In this document: positions 45,864-58,810 of the stretch, piece after piece | Numbering within the stretch: position 1 is the stretch's first letter | Layout of the letters: each line of letters opens with the position of its first letter | DNA from: Rutstroemia sp. NJR-2017a BVV2 | Taxonomy: Eukaryota > Ascomycota > Leotiomycetes > Helotiales > Rutstroemiaceae | DNA length: 64,000 bases | Assembly (NCBI GenBank): GCA_002946415.1 | Contig: NJPS01000076.1 | Coordinates: 310,001 to 374,000, forward strand | Direction: 5' to 3' | Notes under the pieces: model-generated | Seen by the model: only the letters and a program-made list of their open reading frames with translations | What the model was told of the DNA's origin: nothing | Database searches by the model: none | Translations under genes and position numbers: made by a program

Positions 45864-46448
45864 GGCGACAGAAAAGGTTGAGGTTAAGGAAATGGGTCGA
45901 CTTTAAGAGTTGCCTATCCTGGGGTCTCACTAGCTCTTGAAGAGCGTATGTTTTTACATGAGAATGGGTGTCTGGGTCTCGGAAGAAGGAACCTCGACAA
46001 AGGGGGCAAGAAAAGCATCAAACAAAGGCATTGGATAGCGTAGACTATAGAATTACCAAGGAGTTCTTGCATCTCAAACATGACAGTCACTTCTTTGGAG
46101 CCCAAGCCAGGGCCAAATGTAGATGCCAAAATTCTTCGAAGCCAACCAGTCTTCACTTTGGACTTTTCGAAATGACAGTTGAATATTCAGGAATCCTAAT
46201 CGAAGAACCCCAAAGTGGATATTCCATCTGGAAACTGTATCTTAAGACATAACTTTTTAGTACCAACTAGATGTCGAAATTTTGGAAATGTTGATATACC
46301 AGAAACTGTGAGTGCCATACTCAATGCCCAATACAGGTTGTGCAGCAACATACAATAGGAAACTCCCGAAAACGCCCCAAAACTCGTGTTTCCCCCAATT
46401 TTTTTGATCATCCCTTCATAAAACTCAGACATAATTTTAACACAAGCT
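45864..46448. other. Convergent ARA2 / DAHP synthase 3' region
   Basis: 585 bp between convergent genes; no supported open frame. Confidence 0.5.
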
Positions 46449-48830
<2,382 letters not shown>

Positions 48831-49748
48831 ATGCTTTCTCAGCAATGGTCGAGCAGAAAGCGTGAACGCGATGACGAGGATGATTTCGCGACGTCGAGCT
48901 TTAGTGCTCACAGAAGTGTAAGATTTGCGACCGTTCCCTTGACCCCCCACCTCGAAGTGCAAATTGACTGATGCTTTGAATCAATTCAGAAACGGCACAT
49001 AGCATCACTACCTCACCGTACATCACCACATAACAAACCCCAGACAGCGCCCTCATTCTCTCTTAATTATCCTATTCCCGCACCACCTACGATCACACCC
49101 ACAGACTCAGACTCTGAGGAAGCTACCTGGGCATCTACCCCGATCGTTCATGTGGAGCACAACGATGCATCTTATCCAAGTCAGATCAGTAGTCCACAAA
49201 CAACCCAAATGTCCGAAGGCCCCGCCTATTCCGACGACTTCGAGATGACCGACAGCAGCATGCACCTCTCACCCGGCCCCTTCCAGCCCGACCACTCGTC
49301 TACCACTCTCGCCAGTCGGATCCCAACACCCATCCACAGTTCATTTGCATACCTACCCCCAAACAAAACCTTATACCACTCCTCTTCCGATCCCGACTTC
49401 ACCACCGACGAAGCCCTAATCGATCGATTCCGCCGGGGCCGACGCCTGCCCAGTCCCATCAGCGAAGGTGAAATGAGTCCCAGTGTGATAGTCGACGGAA
49501 TGAATGGCATGCAGATGGAAGTCGAACCATCCGAACCCTCACCCGAAATCTCCACCTCTCCACCCATGAAGAAAGGCCACACGCGCTCCAAACACAGTCT
49601 ACGAAACTGGCACGGATGTAGCAGCGAACTGGGGGGGAACATAAACATCTTAGGGATGAAACGAACTTTCAGCATGGGCTACCGGGCAGACTGCGAAAAA
49701 TGCAAGAACAAAGTCCCGGGTCACTTTAGTCACATAATTACGTATTGA
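48831..49748 (+). CDS. Unknown fungal protein with conserved-looking CxxC C-terminus
   Basis: Exons 48831-48917 and 48990-49748 give about 281 aa. The N-terminus (MLSQQWSSRKRERDDEDDF) is basic/acidic and could contain a nuclear signal. The middle is Ser/Pro/Thr-rich and probably disordered. The last ~35 residues form a compact-looking module, GMKRTFSMGYRADCEKCKNK followed by VPGHFSHIITY, with a CxxC pair. This tail resembles a C-terminal segment I have seen in other hypothetical ascomycete proteins, but no function is known to me. The intron (GTAAGA...TTCAG) is clean and joins in frame. Confidence 0.75.
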
Positions 49749-50163
49749 TGATAGATGGGATATGAATGAGAAACGGTTTCCGGAGTTAATGAGAACATAG
49801 GCTAGGGTTTTAATGGTTACGCGCAGTCATGGATATAGCCAGGGTCTGATAGGATTCGAAGCTGCGGGATGTGGCATGGCTTTTGGGAGTATCTGGTAGT
49901 TTGATAGCGAGTGTGCTGGGCCATGATAGCTTAGGCAATTAACGACTTTTATTACTTCCTATATTGTTACACATATGCTGTCCATGAAGAAATATAGGAA
50001 TATTTCATCTATATTCCGAGTTGCATCTCTATTCAGGATGCAGCTTTCCTTTCCCATAGCAGATGACTTGTGACCCTGTTGGAAAAGGACAAATTTTAAG
50101 CAGTTTTCATATATACATGTTTTGTCCGTCTACTCGTAGCTGTACTCCACTACTTCAAGCACT
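49749..50163. other. Convergent 3' region before thiolase
   Basis: 415 bp between two convergent genes; nothing else recognised. Confidence 0.5.
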
Positions 50164-51426
50164 CTACTCTCTAACGAACAACCCCGCCATGCCCATTCCA
50201 GTACCTATACACATGCTAACACAACCGACCTCCTCCCCTCTCCTCTTCAACTCAGCCAATAGTCCCGCCACCATCCTCGCTCCCGTCGCTCCCAATGGAT
50301 GTCCTAATGCAATAGCTCCTCCTTTTGGATTGACCTTCCCCTCCTCATACGCCCCCATCAACCCCAATTTGTTCACACAATAAATCGCCTGACTCGCAAA
50401 CGCCTCATTAATCTCCCAGATATTCACCTCTTCCGTCGTCACCCCCGTCTGCGCCAACAACTTCGGAATCGCCAACGCAGGCCCAATACCCATCTCATCC
50501 GGTCTACAACCCGCCACCGCCGACCCCGCCCACTTCCCAATAATCGACGACCCCAGCCCAAGCTCCGTCGCTGTCGACCGTCGCATCATCAGAGTCGCAG
50601 CAGCACCGTCCGAGATCTGAGACGAGTTACCCGCTGTCGACGTCCCGTCTTCCTTGAACGCAGGTTTCAGTTTCTGCATCCCCTCCAAACTCGCGTTCTT
50701 CCTAATCCCGTCGTCTTTCTCCACCACCACATCCTTCTCCTCTCCAACCTTCACGCCCCCTTTCCCAATCTCCTGCCACCTTGTCTTCACAGGGACTATC
50801 TCCTCGTCAAACCAGCCCTGCTCCTGCGCATGCGCCGCCCGTCGATGCGACTCCACTGCGAACTTATCCTGTTCTTCCCTCCCTACTCCATACCGTGTCG
50901 CCACATTCTCACTCGTCAACCCCATCGGCATGATACAATCTCTCGTATCTCTCTCCGCGTCTTTCAGCTCCGGCCACAAGTCCACCGGTATCGCTTTACT
51001 CGCATAATTCCTCGTCATGCTCTCCATGCCGCCTCCGACACCAATATTCACCTGCCCCATCGCAATACTATTCGCCACATTGGTAATCGCCTGCAGCCCA
51101 CTGCTGCACGCGCGGTTCGTGGTGTAGAAGGAGGTGGTGGCGGGGTAGCCGGCGTGGTTCATCGCCATGCGGCCGGCTTTGGAGCCGCCGAGCTCGGAGA
51201 GCACGACGCCGACGCAGACGTCGTCGATGAGGGAGGGGTCAAGCTTGGGGTTGGCGGCGAGAGTGGCTTTGAGGACGGTGTGGAGAAGTTGTTCGGGGTA
51301 GGAGGACGAGAGCTGCCCTTTGGTGGAGCGGGTTATGGGGGTGCGGAGGGAGGAGAGGATGACGATGTCGGAGGGGTCTTTTTTGAGGATGTTGGTCAAA
51401 CCGCGGCGGAGGGGTCCGGTGGCCAT
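50164..51426 (-). CDS. 3-ketoacyl-CoA / acetyl-CoA C-acyltransferase (thiolase)
   Basis: Intronless thiolase of 420 aa. The nucleophile Cys107 is in TTNRACSSGLQAIT, His376 is in GGAIALGHPLGATGAR and the second Cys406 is in CVSMCIGTGMGMAG, so the active site is complete. ERDTRDCIMPMGLTSENVA and the WEINEAFASQ block fit 3-ketoacyl-CoA thiolases of beta-oxidation, which cleave 3-ketoacyl-CoA with CoA. Peroxisomal members normally carry an N-terminal PTS2 nonapeptide. Here only MATGPLRR precedes the core GLTNILKKDPSDIVI, an in-frame TAG lies 24 nt upstream of the ATG, and the C-terminus (LFVRE) is no PTS1. Location is therefore uncertain. An upstream exon ending before 51451 could add a signal, because CAATAG there could be a splice acceptor. 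Confidence 0.92.
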   Translation of the reverse strand: MATGPLRRGLTNILKKDPSDIVILSSLRTPITRSTKGQLSSSYPEQLLHTVLKATLAANPKLDPSLIDDVCVGVVLSELGGSKAGRMAMNHAGYPATTSFYTTNRACSSGLQAITNVANSIAMGQVNIGVGGGMESMTRNYASKAIPVDLWPELKDAERDTRDCIMPMGLTSENVATRYGVGREEQDKFAVESHRRAAHAQEQGWFDEEIVPVKTRWQEIGKGGVKVGEEKDVVVEKDDGIRKNASLEGMQKLKPAFKEDGTSTAGNSSQISDGAAATLMMRRSTATELGLGSSIIGKWAGSAVAGCRPDEMGIGPALAIPKLLAQTGVTTEEVNIWEINEAFASQAIYCVNKLGLMGAYEEGKVNPKGGAIALGHPLGATGARMVAGLLAELKRRGEEVGCVSMCIGTGMGMAGLFVRE

Positions 51427-52700
51427 TTTGAGAAGAGGTTGCGGGGTCTATTGAGAATGTTGAGGGGTATCGACAGTGCTGGATCAGTATTGCAATGAAG
51501 CAATTGCCACTCTTTTCACAAATTCCAGCTTGCAGCTTTAAGAAAACAAAGACAAAAAACAAAGAGACAGGAGAAGGAGGAAAGGAAATAAGAAATCCAA
51601 AACCTACATTTGAAGAAGCTTACCCCATAATATGTCGTTTGGAGGAGAGAAGTCCGGAGACAAAGTTCGGTATCGGCATCGGGAATGTGCCACAGTGAAA
51701 AGGCGGGAGCCAATCAGAAATGACGATTGGAAGTGGCGCGTAAGGTTTTATCCGACGGACATTACATCAGAGCTCCGTGTGCAGGAGACGACGATTAGCA
51801 TTTGTTGACCAAGGGTAAATTCTTTTGTGCGCTCCCTAGAACTATCATTCAGAGGCTGCGTTTAGAAGATATCGTCGACTATTTGTGTAAGTGCAGCCGA
51901 ACTATGAAATGATTGATGAATTGAAAGCATCACCTCCGAACAACGGTATGGGCCATGCACCAGCGCCGAACTTTGAGCTTGCTTGACCGGACCAGTTGAA
52001 AAGAGTATATCACAGTCGATAAAACAGTCTGCCATGCAAAGTAATTCCAGCCAAATATGTACAATCACATATCATTTCATACTATTGAGTGGCATTAACT
52101 TGACTCATACCTTCCCCCTCGCCTCACCTCGCCTTGTCTCTACTTTCTCCTCACTGCATGTCATTTTATTATGCCCAGCACATCCCAGGACCCGACTGCC
52201 AATTCTTTCTTCCTGCTCCCCCTCCGCATATTGCAAACGACGAAGCGAGCTGCTCCGTGGAAAGGAGTACTTCTATCTGTCTTCCAATTCCAGTCCCAAT
52301 TCCACTTCTCTCTTTCGAATCTCTTCGTCTGTTTTCATTTTATGCCACCAACCCAGCCACCAGCCCAACCCAACCCAACCTAATGCCAGCCAATCCATTG
52401 AAAATCCCTTCCGTCTCCCATTGATAATGCACAACGCCGCTTATCTTGTGAATTTGAAAACGCCATACGCGCATGCAAATTGAATGCGAGAAAGATTGCC
52501 CCAACCCTGAAAGCAGTAGTATCCTGTCAAATGCACTCATTACGCCGCTTCTATATGCAAACTTGCCACAAAGGCATGCTCTCTTGTTCCAAACTCTTTC
52601 CGACGTCCTCAACGACCAGAATCTGCTCGGAGTTGTTCCTTTGGAGAAGTGCAGCAGGATAACCAGGGCCTTGTTTTCGTAACAAGTCCGTACTACAGGT
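51427..52700. other. Intergenic region, 1.27 kb
   Basis: No gene is called. A 166-codon plus-strand frame (51983-52483) is Ser/Pro-rich, overlaps other frames and includes a CCAAC repeat (about 52350-52381); it lacks support. The left end holds the thiolase promoter. Confidence 0.45.
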
Positions 52701-54796
52701 TCACATCACCACACACTCCTTTTCATTCTGTCCTGTTTTTTCGTTCCCAGAACTACTCTTTTTGATCTTCGCCCCATTCTTTCCCGGTGCGATATCCATT
52801 GGTATGCCTCCTGCTGCAGCTGCTCGGATCTTGGCCAATCTGTGTTTCGCCCGCTCATCACCATGTTCCGCGGCTTTAACATACAGCATGTTAGCCTCAA
52901 GAGGATCACGGCGGCAACCAATTCCCATCTCGGTGAAATATCCTACAGCATATTCTGCCTTGACGAGACCTATTGCATGATTAGCATTGATCGTGAACAG
53001 CTGGGAGATCTAATCGTACCTAATTCGGCAGCCTGCCTTGCCCACTCATATGCCTCATTCTCATCCTTGTCCAGCACTGGCTCAGCACCAATCAAGTACC
53101 ACGCACATAGCGCCATCATTGCATTTGCATTGCCTTTTTCTGCTGCTACATTATAGAAATGCACACTCAATGCTGGATCTCGCGGGCACTGTAGCTTTCC
53201 ATGCTCATAGGCATCACCTAACTTGTAAGCAGCATCGGCATTTCCTAAACCTGCAGCCTGTGTGAAAAGCTCGGCAGCATATGCCTCGTCCTTAAACAAG
53301 TCATCTCCATAGCCTGTTTCGTAAAGTAAGCCGAGATGGTAGGGCGCTGCGTTGTACTGTGCATCAGCTGATTCCGCTGCTCTTTTGAGCCATTTGAGGC
53401 CTTCTTTGTATCTATCCAACCCGAGATCCTTCGAAAGACAAGCTCGGCCTAATCGAGTCATCGCACCAGGATGGTTCTTAGAGGCTGATTGTCGGTAGAA
53501 TTGCACCGCTTTAGCTGGGTCTTTCCTACATCCCCAGCCGAATTCATAGCACAATGCAGCTCGGTAACCAGATTCTGCATGTCCATGTTTGCTTGCTGCA
53601 ACAAAAAGTGGGAAGGCCGTGCCGTAGTCTTCTTTGCCCTTGTTGAAGAGTCCCGAAGCATAGCCATCAGCCAAGTAATACTGCGCAAAAGGATAACTTT
53701 TATCCGCCAGCTTTTGCAAGATTGCTTTCGCTTCACGAAGAAGCTCATATGGGGTGGCAGGCGCTGTATCCATGTATGGACTGTTACCATTACGGCCGGG
53801 TTTGGGGCTGCCTTTCCGTGGTGTGACGTCTTCCTCAACGTTAAGACCGGCCTCTTGCGCAGCCTGTATCAAGAATATAGCAAAAGCATATTGAGTTTCT
53901 GAATCACTAGTCTTCTTGACATTCTGTCTGTACATCTCAAGCGTCTTTTGTGTGCTAAGTAATGATGCATTGGTGCCAATTACCGATCGTAGCTGTGAGT
54001 TGTCCAGTGAAATTGGAGCCGGTGGCGCTTGGGGATATGAGACATTTGCTAGATCGATATATGACATCGGACGTGCATCGTGAGATCGTCCAGAATTAGA
54101 GGAGGGTGCCCGCCCCCCATTCCAGCCTGGCGAACCAGGACTGTTGACAGGCGAATGTCCTCTCGCACCAAAATCGGAGTATGTAGACATTGGCCTCGAA
54201 CCAGATGCACGTCTACCATACGGAGAATTAGGGGTCAGATGACGGTTGATGGTAGCACCGGCTTCTGTATATTCGTTCTTAGGGCTCGGGCTAACGGGCA
54301 TTGAGGACCGATGCGTGTGCGCCTGATGGAAGTAATGTAACTGAGGAACTGATGCCTCCACCTCGTTTTCATTTATAGGTTCTGGCATACCGTTGCTTAA
54401 ACGTGTTCTGTGGCTAGATGAGCCGTCCGACGACGGTCTTGATCCTGGCATATCTGCAGATATCACCGACGCTCGCTGTTGTGAAGACGGTCTCGCTCGG
54501 TAGGGAATCTCGGCGGATGCTGGCATAAACAACTCTGGCGGCTGCTGACCACTCGTAATCTGCGGTTCGGCTGATGAGAATTTGGTTATGTCTTCGTTCT
54601 CAATTTGCGCGCTGGACGGTCGGGGAGCCCAAGGTCCTCGTTGTATGTTGACTGTCACTGGGGTCATAGGCGCACCCTGTATTCTTCCAGCAGGAGGAGG
54701 CGATGGTATCGAAGTTGGCAATGCTTTCCGCTCAAGACTTTCTGCTAGTTCCGCTGCACCTTGATGTCTGGATGGCGAACCTCGGGGTGAAGACAT
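52701..54796 (-). CDS. SKT5: SKT5/CHS4-like chitin synthase activator with SEL1 repeats and CaaX tail
   Basis: Exons 54796-53020 and 52969-52701 give about 681 aa. The first ~340 residues are Ser/Pro-rich and disordered. From about residue 345 a run of SEL1-like repeats follows (AKAILQKLADKSYPFAQYYL, CYEFGWGCRKDPAKAVQFY, YETGYGDDLFKDEAYA, GYFTEMGIGCRRDPLEANM). The protein ends in CVVM, a prenylation (CaaX) box, as in yeast Skt5/Chs4. In yeast, Skt5 activates and anchors Chs3 (class IV chitin synthase) at the bud neck, and its farnesylation matters for this. Filamentous fungi have several such SEL1 regulators, so orthology to SKT5 rather than a paralogue is inferred. It is divergent from the class IV chitin synthase gene 4 kb away. 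Confidence 0.87.
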
Positions 54797-57700
54797 TTTG
54801 TAGCCTTCTCCACTTCAGACGGTTAGGCTATGGGTCGCTCTGGTTCAACCCACCCTTTATTGACCTCCCGTGACCCGCAGATCAATGCTTCTCCACACAA
54901 GCTCCACACAATGCGTAACGTTAGGCCAAAAGCAAGTTCTCCGTTGCCTCCGAAATCAGCTTGTGCGGTATTGTGGTCTGGTTTCTGCAGTAAGAAGCGG
55001 GGCTTTGAGGAGAAAGAGCGGAGTTCGTGCGTGTTTGCTTCTCGCAAAGTAGTTTTGTGCAGAACGTTGTGAGGTCGGGGGAGCAAGCTCGAGAGGAGAA
55101 GTGCAGTGCAATGCAGTGCAGTGGTTATGGCTGGTAGCCTAAAGTGGATGAAGTCTGAGCTTTTGAACAATGTGAATCAGTATTGGGTGTGAAAATGAGA
55201 CGGATGTTATTTAGATTTGTATGACTGTTGCAAGGTCGTACCTTACTGGTGAGACTTTCTATATTGAAAGACGGAAATAATCAAATGTCCACAGTGAAGG
55301 GCCGGTCTTGGATAGAAAGGGCGTACCCGTGGTGATGGAATTGAGTTTGGTTGGTTTTTGGTTTATGCTACAAGATCAGGAACATGGAAAGACGCCGGAC
55401 CGGATGGAATGGAGGAGGGCGGTTTATGAGGGATCGCACCCCTGCGCTGATTATTTTATTGTATTAGTTATTGTACCTAGAAGTAAGGGTACTCCGGTGT
55501 GGTTGTAAACTATAATACGAGTAGGTTTAGTCCCTACAGCAGCTCCGGGCTTTGTAAACTGCGTAGTACTAAGTGGTTGGCGTGAGGCTGAAATGGGTTC
55601 TACGCTTGAATTCCCACCAAGAAGAACGCGATTTGTTGACAAAGCAATAGGACCCCGTTTTTCGCGAAGGCAGGAATGTCGATGCAAATGCTGGAATGCG
55701 AATAAACCTTTTTCATGCGGCATGTGCTTGAGTGCGTGGGCTCTGCGGAGGGAGGCAGAACAGCAAAGATTGACAATGCTCCAATGTGCCCTGCTTGCAT
55801 ACGCTAATGTAGCACAGAAGTACAAGATCAGTACTCCCCGAGGTACATACACAGTAGGCACAAGTATATGTGGGCGTGTGGGCGTGGGCGTGTGCAATCC
55901 GACTAAAATGTTTGTGAGTGGAGCAGTCAGTCAGTTGGCTCGTTGGGTAAATTCCCATAAAAGAAGAAGGCGTCAATGCCGCTGCGGGGGAAAGGGAAAA
56001 TGCAAAGGGAAAAGGCCTGTCGTCCTGCCCCATTCGAGAAAAATTCGATACACCCACAAATATACGTACAAAGTATACATATCCTGGTACATTCAAGCAA
56101 GAGTTCAGTGGTCATTAGTCAGGTGGTACAGATACACCCAACAGGACGGTTTTGGAGCAATGGCGCGGTGTAGCCGGGAACATGCGTGCTCTGACAGATG
56201 CAAGTCTTCGTTGGGTACTACACTTCACCTCATTGCACCTGGGTTAGGAGTAGCACAAATGAAGTTCGAATGAAAGTATAATTACGCATAGGCTTGTCAA
56301 CTTCACGCTTGCGGGTTACGAGATTGTTGAAGCAAGCGGCAGTTTCATACGGACTATACGAATACTCTACCCTCATAACTGCAGTCCTTTCCCCTCTCTG
56401 CATCGCCGCAACCCAGATCAAAAGTAGAGGTGTAGTATTAGCTGGTCTAGATAATCATGCAAAGAACGCGCAATGCACCGCTTTTTGACGCAAGAAGAAT
56501 TGTCCAATCAGAGACTAACCTTACTAACGTGTGCGAAGTACTCTGTAAGTTTTCTTTCCTTTTTGCACTACTTCTGGACAATTCCAATTGCAATATCAAG
56601 TCCGCTGCCCCTTTTCCCCTCAGCTCCATATCTTGGCAATTCTTCTGCAAAGTCGGTCGACAACTCGGCGGACAACACCGTCGTGGCCTACCTGTCTTCT
56701 TCTCTACCTGTCAAGCATACATATGGCTGCTTGGCGGGGTATTTGGCAGAGGCTAGGGCCTTCTGCTGGACAAAAAGGCTGAGCTACAGATGTGAGATGT
56801 GGAATGACGCTAAAGCAGCCCTTAAGTCTTCAACTGAGATGTCTTGGAAATAGAGCTTACTAAGTCACCATACAGTAGTAGCTCGCGGAGGAAAAGGGAC
56901 TATTTGAAGCTATCGTGACGCACCTTTGCGTGGTTCTTGGCTAAGGACCCTTAGACAGGGGAAGTTGGGATCAGTCAAGATCAGCTAAGGCTAGGGACCC
57001 CATACAGAGTACGCCGGTCATTACTCCGGGAAAAGATTCCATATACCATTTGTACGAGCAAGTAGATTCTCCTCATGAATTGATATCGGCGGCTATCTAG
57101 ACAACTTGGAAAACGTGAGACACGATATGTTGGCTGTGGTCTCATTTCTGATTGGGAGAATGCTAATAAGCTTTGCTATGATCAACAGAATGTACATGGT
57201 TGGTTACCTTGGACTTTGTGGAGAAATCACGAAAGATCCTCCTACTTTCGTTTGTGCTGCCTCTTCCGATCGGATACAACCACCCAAAATTGACGCTGGG
57301 CGAAAATGATTTCACAATCCTTCTCCAATATTCCAAGCCATTACCGCTCCATATTCCCATTTGACCAAAACACTAGATGGGCATAAAAGAAGCGATGCCA
57401 TCTAGCTTACTCGCTTGCTTATTGTGGTTGCATCGTACATCTTTCCAAAAGATTCCTCCGTCGATAGTCGCGCTCGTATTTCCCCCTGTCCTGTTGCTAA
57501 AGGTGGGTGGAGTTGTTTGCCTCGTGCCCAAAATCTCGTACTCAACGGGGACAGATACAAAATCAGGTAGAACCGAGGCAAGGCTGCGGCGGAAAAGCAA
57601 GGGAAACTGTGATGATTTCTATGGGACGACGTATTTCGCGATGGCGATCTGCTTCTGTGCGTGCGGATCTTCCACTTGTACGAAAAGGACCGCAAGGGCC

Positions 57701-58810
57701 TTTAAGGTTCTTATGCCCGTCCCCTTAGCAACCTAGTGGGTGACTGCTTTGGTAGACGTACCTCCGTATGTATTTTTAGAAGTTCTGAAGCTTTTAGCCA
57801 ATAATAATGGCATTTCAGCATCGTTTTTACCATTTCAAAGGGATTAATAAGGTTGATTTGTGCCTGCACTACAGTAACTGTACTTTGCCCAGCGGAAGGA
57901 AGGAAGTTTTTTGTGCAAAGACATTGTGGAAGCGTGTAATATGCAATAACGATTGTGTGCATTCCCAACTTTCGGCCAAGCTTCAGAGCCTTGTGGACGT
58001 TCCGGAACGACTTCTTCACTTTCTCATTTTTCATCCATCACCGGCTGGGAAAGCTCTGAAGATCAAGGAATAGAGTCATTCACTCGTTACTTTCTCCTTG
58101 TTCCTCATTTCCGTCGGTTATTATTTACATCCATCGTTAATACGACTAAATCTCATCCTTCTTGTCACCTTGTGAGCACGGGTAACAGTCCATCGTTCGT
58201 TTAGAACTTCCAAGCTTAGGGAAAGAATACGAAAGCATCGTTCCTGTCTCCTTAGTGAAGCTCTGCAGTCGCTCTTCCCCCAAAGACATCCGGTGTTCGA
58301 ATAGCCCAACAAAAACTGACCGCCGCCTCCCTCGCGCCATCGCAAATATTCAAGATCTTCACATCGCGCTTGACAATATCGTCCTTCGTTAATTCTCCTA
58401 CTTTCGCTACATTGTACAGTATATTCGACTTTCATGGATATCTGCATCAGCGCCACCTCGTCTTGATTGTTCTGGTCGACCAAGGAACCAACCCACCCCC
58501 ATAAACAGGGATAATTCTGATCGGTTCACTCCATACAAACAAACAACTTTGACCACACACGGGTCACCACCATCAATGTATGCTACCTCCTATTCTTCAT
58601 AATTGTGCTTGCCCCTCTCAGTGAATCACGGCTAGGCGTGTTTAATTACAACGTCTGTGGGTATACAAACCCACCTCCGACCTTTGATCATTACGAAACC
58701 AATTACTGCTAAGCACTCGCTGAAGCTGGAGTAATTGAAGTTTGAATATTCATTACATTCATTACTGTTGTGTGATGATTTGGAGCTGATAGATCACCAC
58801 AAACAGAATT
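54797..58810. promoter_or_regulatory. Long divergent SKT5-like / chitin synthase intergenic region
   Basis: 4.0 kb separate the start codons of the activator and the chitin synthase. Open frames are present on both strands (up to 226 codons) but none has a domain or splice support. Visible simple features are TGCAGTGCAATGCAGTGCAG at about 55103-55122, GTGGGCGTGTGGGC-type repeats at 55868-55892 and a CT-rich/AT-rich leader next to 58811. The last several hundred bases probably include the chitin synthase 5' UTR. Confidence 0.5.
55593..56273 (+). other. Unsupported 226-codon Cys/Arg-rich open frame
   Basis: A single plus-strand frame with ATG encodes 226 residues that are rich in Cys, Arg and Lys (CRCKCWNANKPFSCGMC, KRRRRQCRCGGKGKCKGK). 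There is no signal peptide and no recognised domain, and minus-strand frames overlap. It could be chance in the long intergenic region or an orphan gene. Confidence 0.2.

Noticed and set aside
51983..52483. 166-codon plus-strand open frame
   Set aside because: Low-complexity Ser/Pro composition from a pyrimidine-rich stretch and a CCAAC repeat; overlaps other frames and has no motif or splice support.
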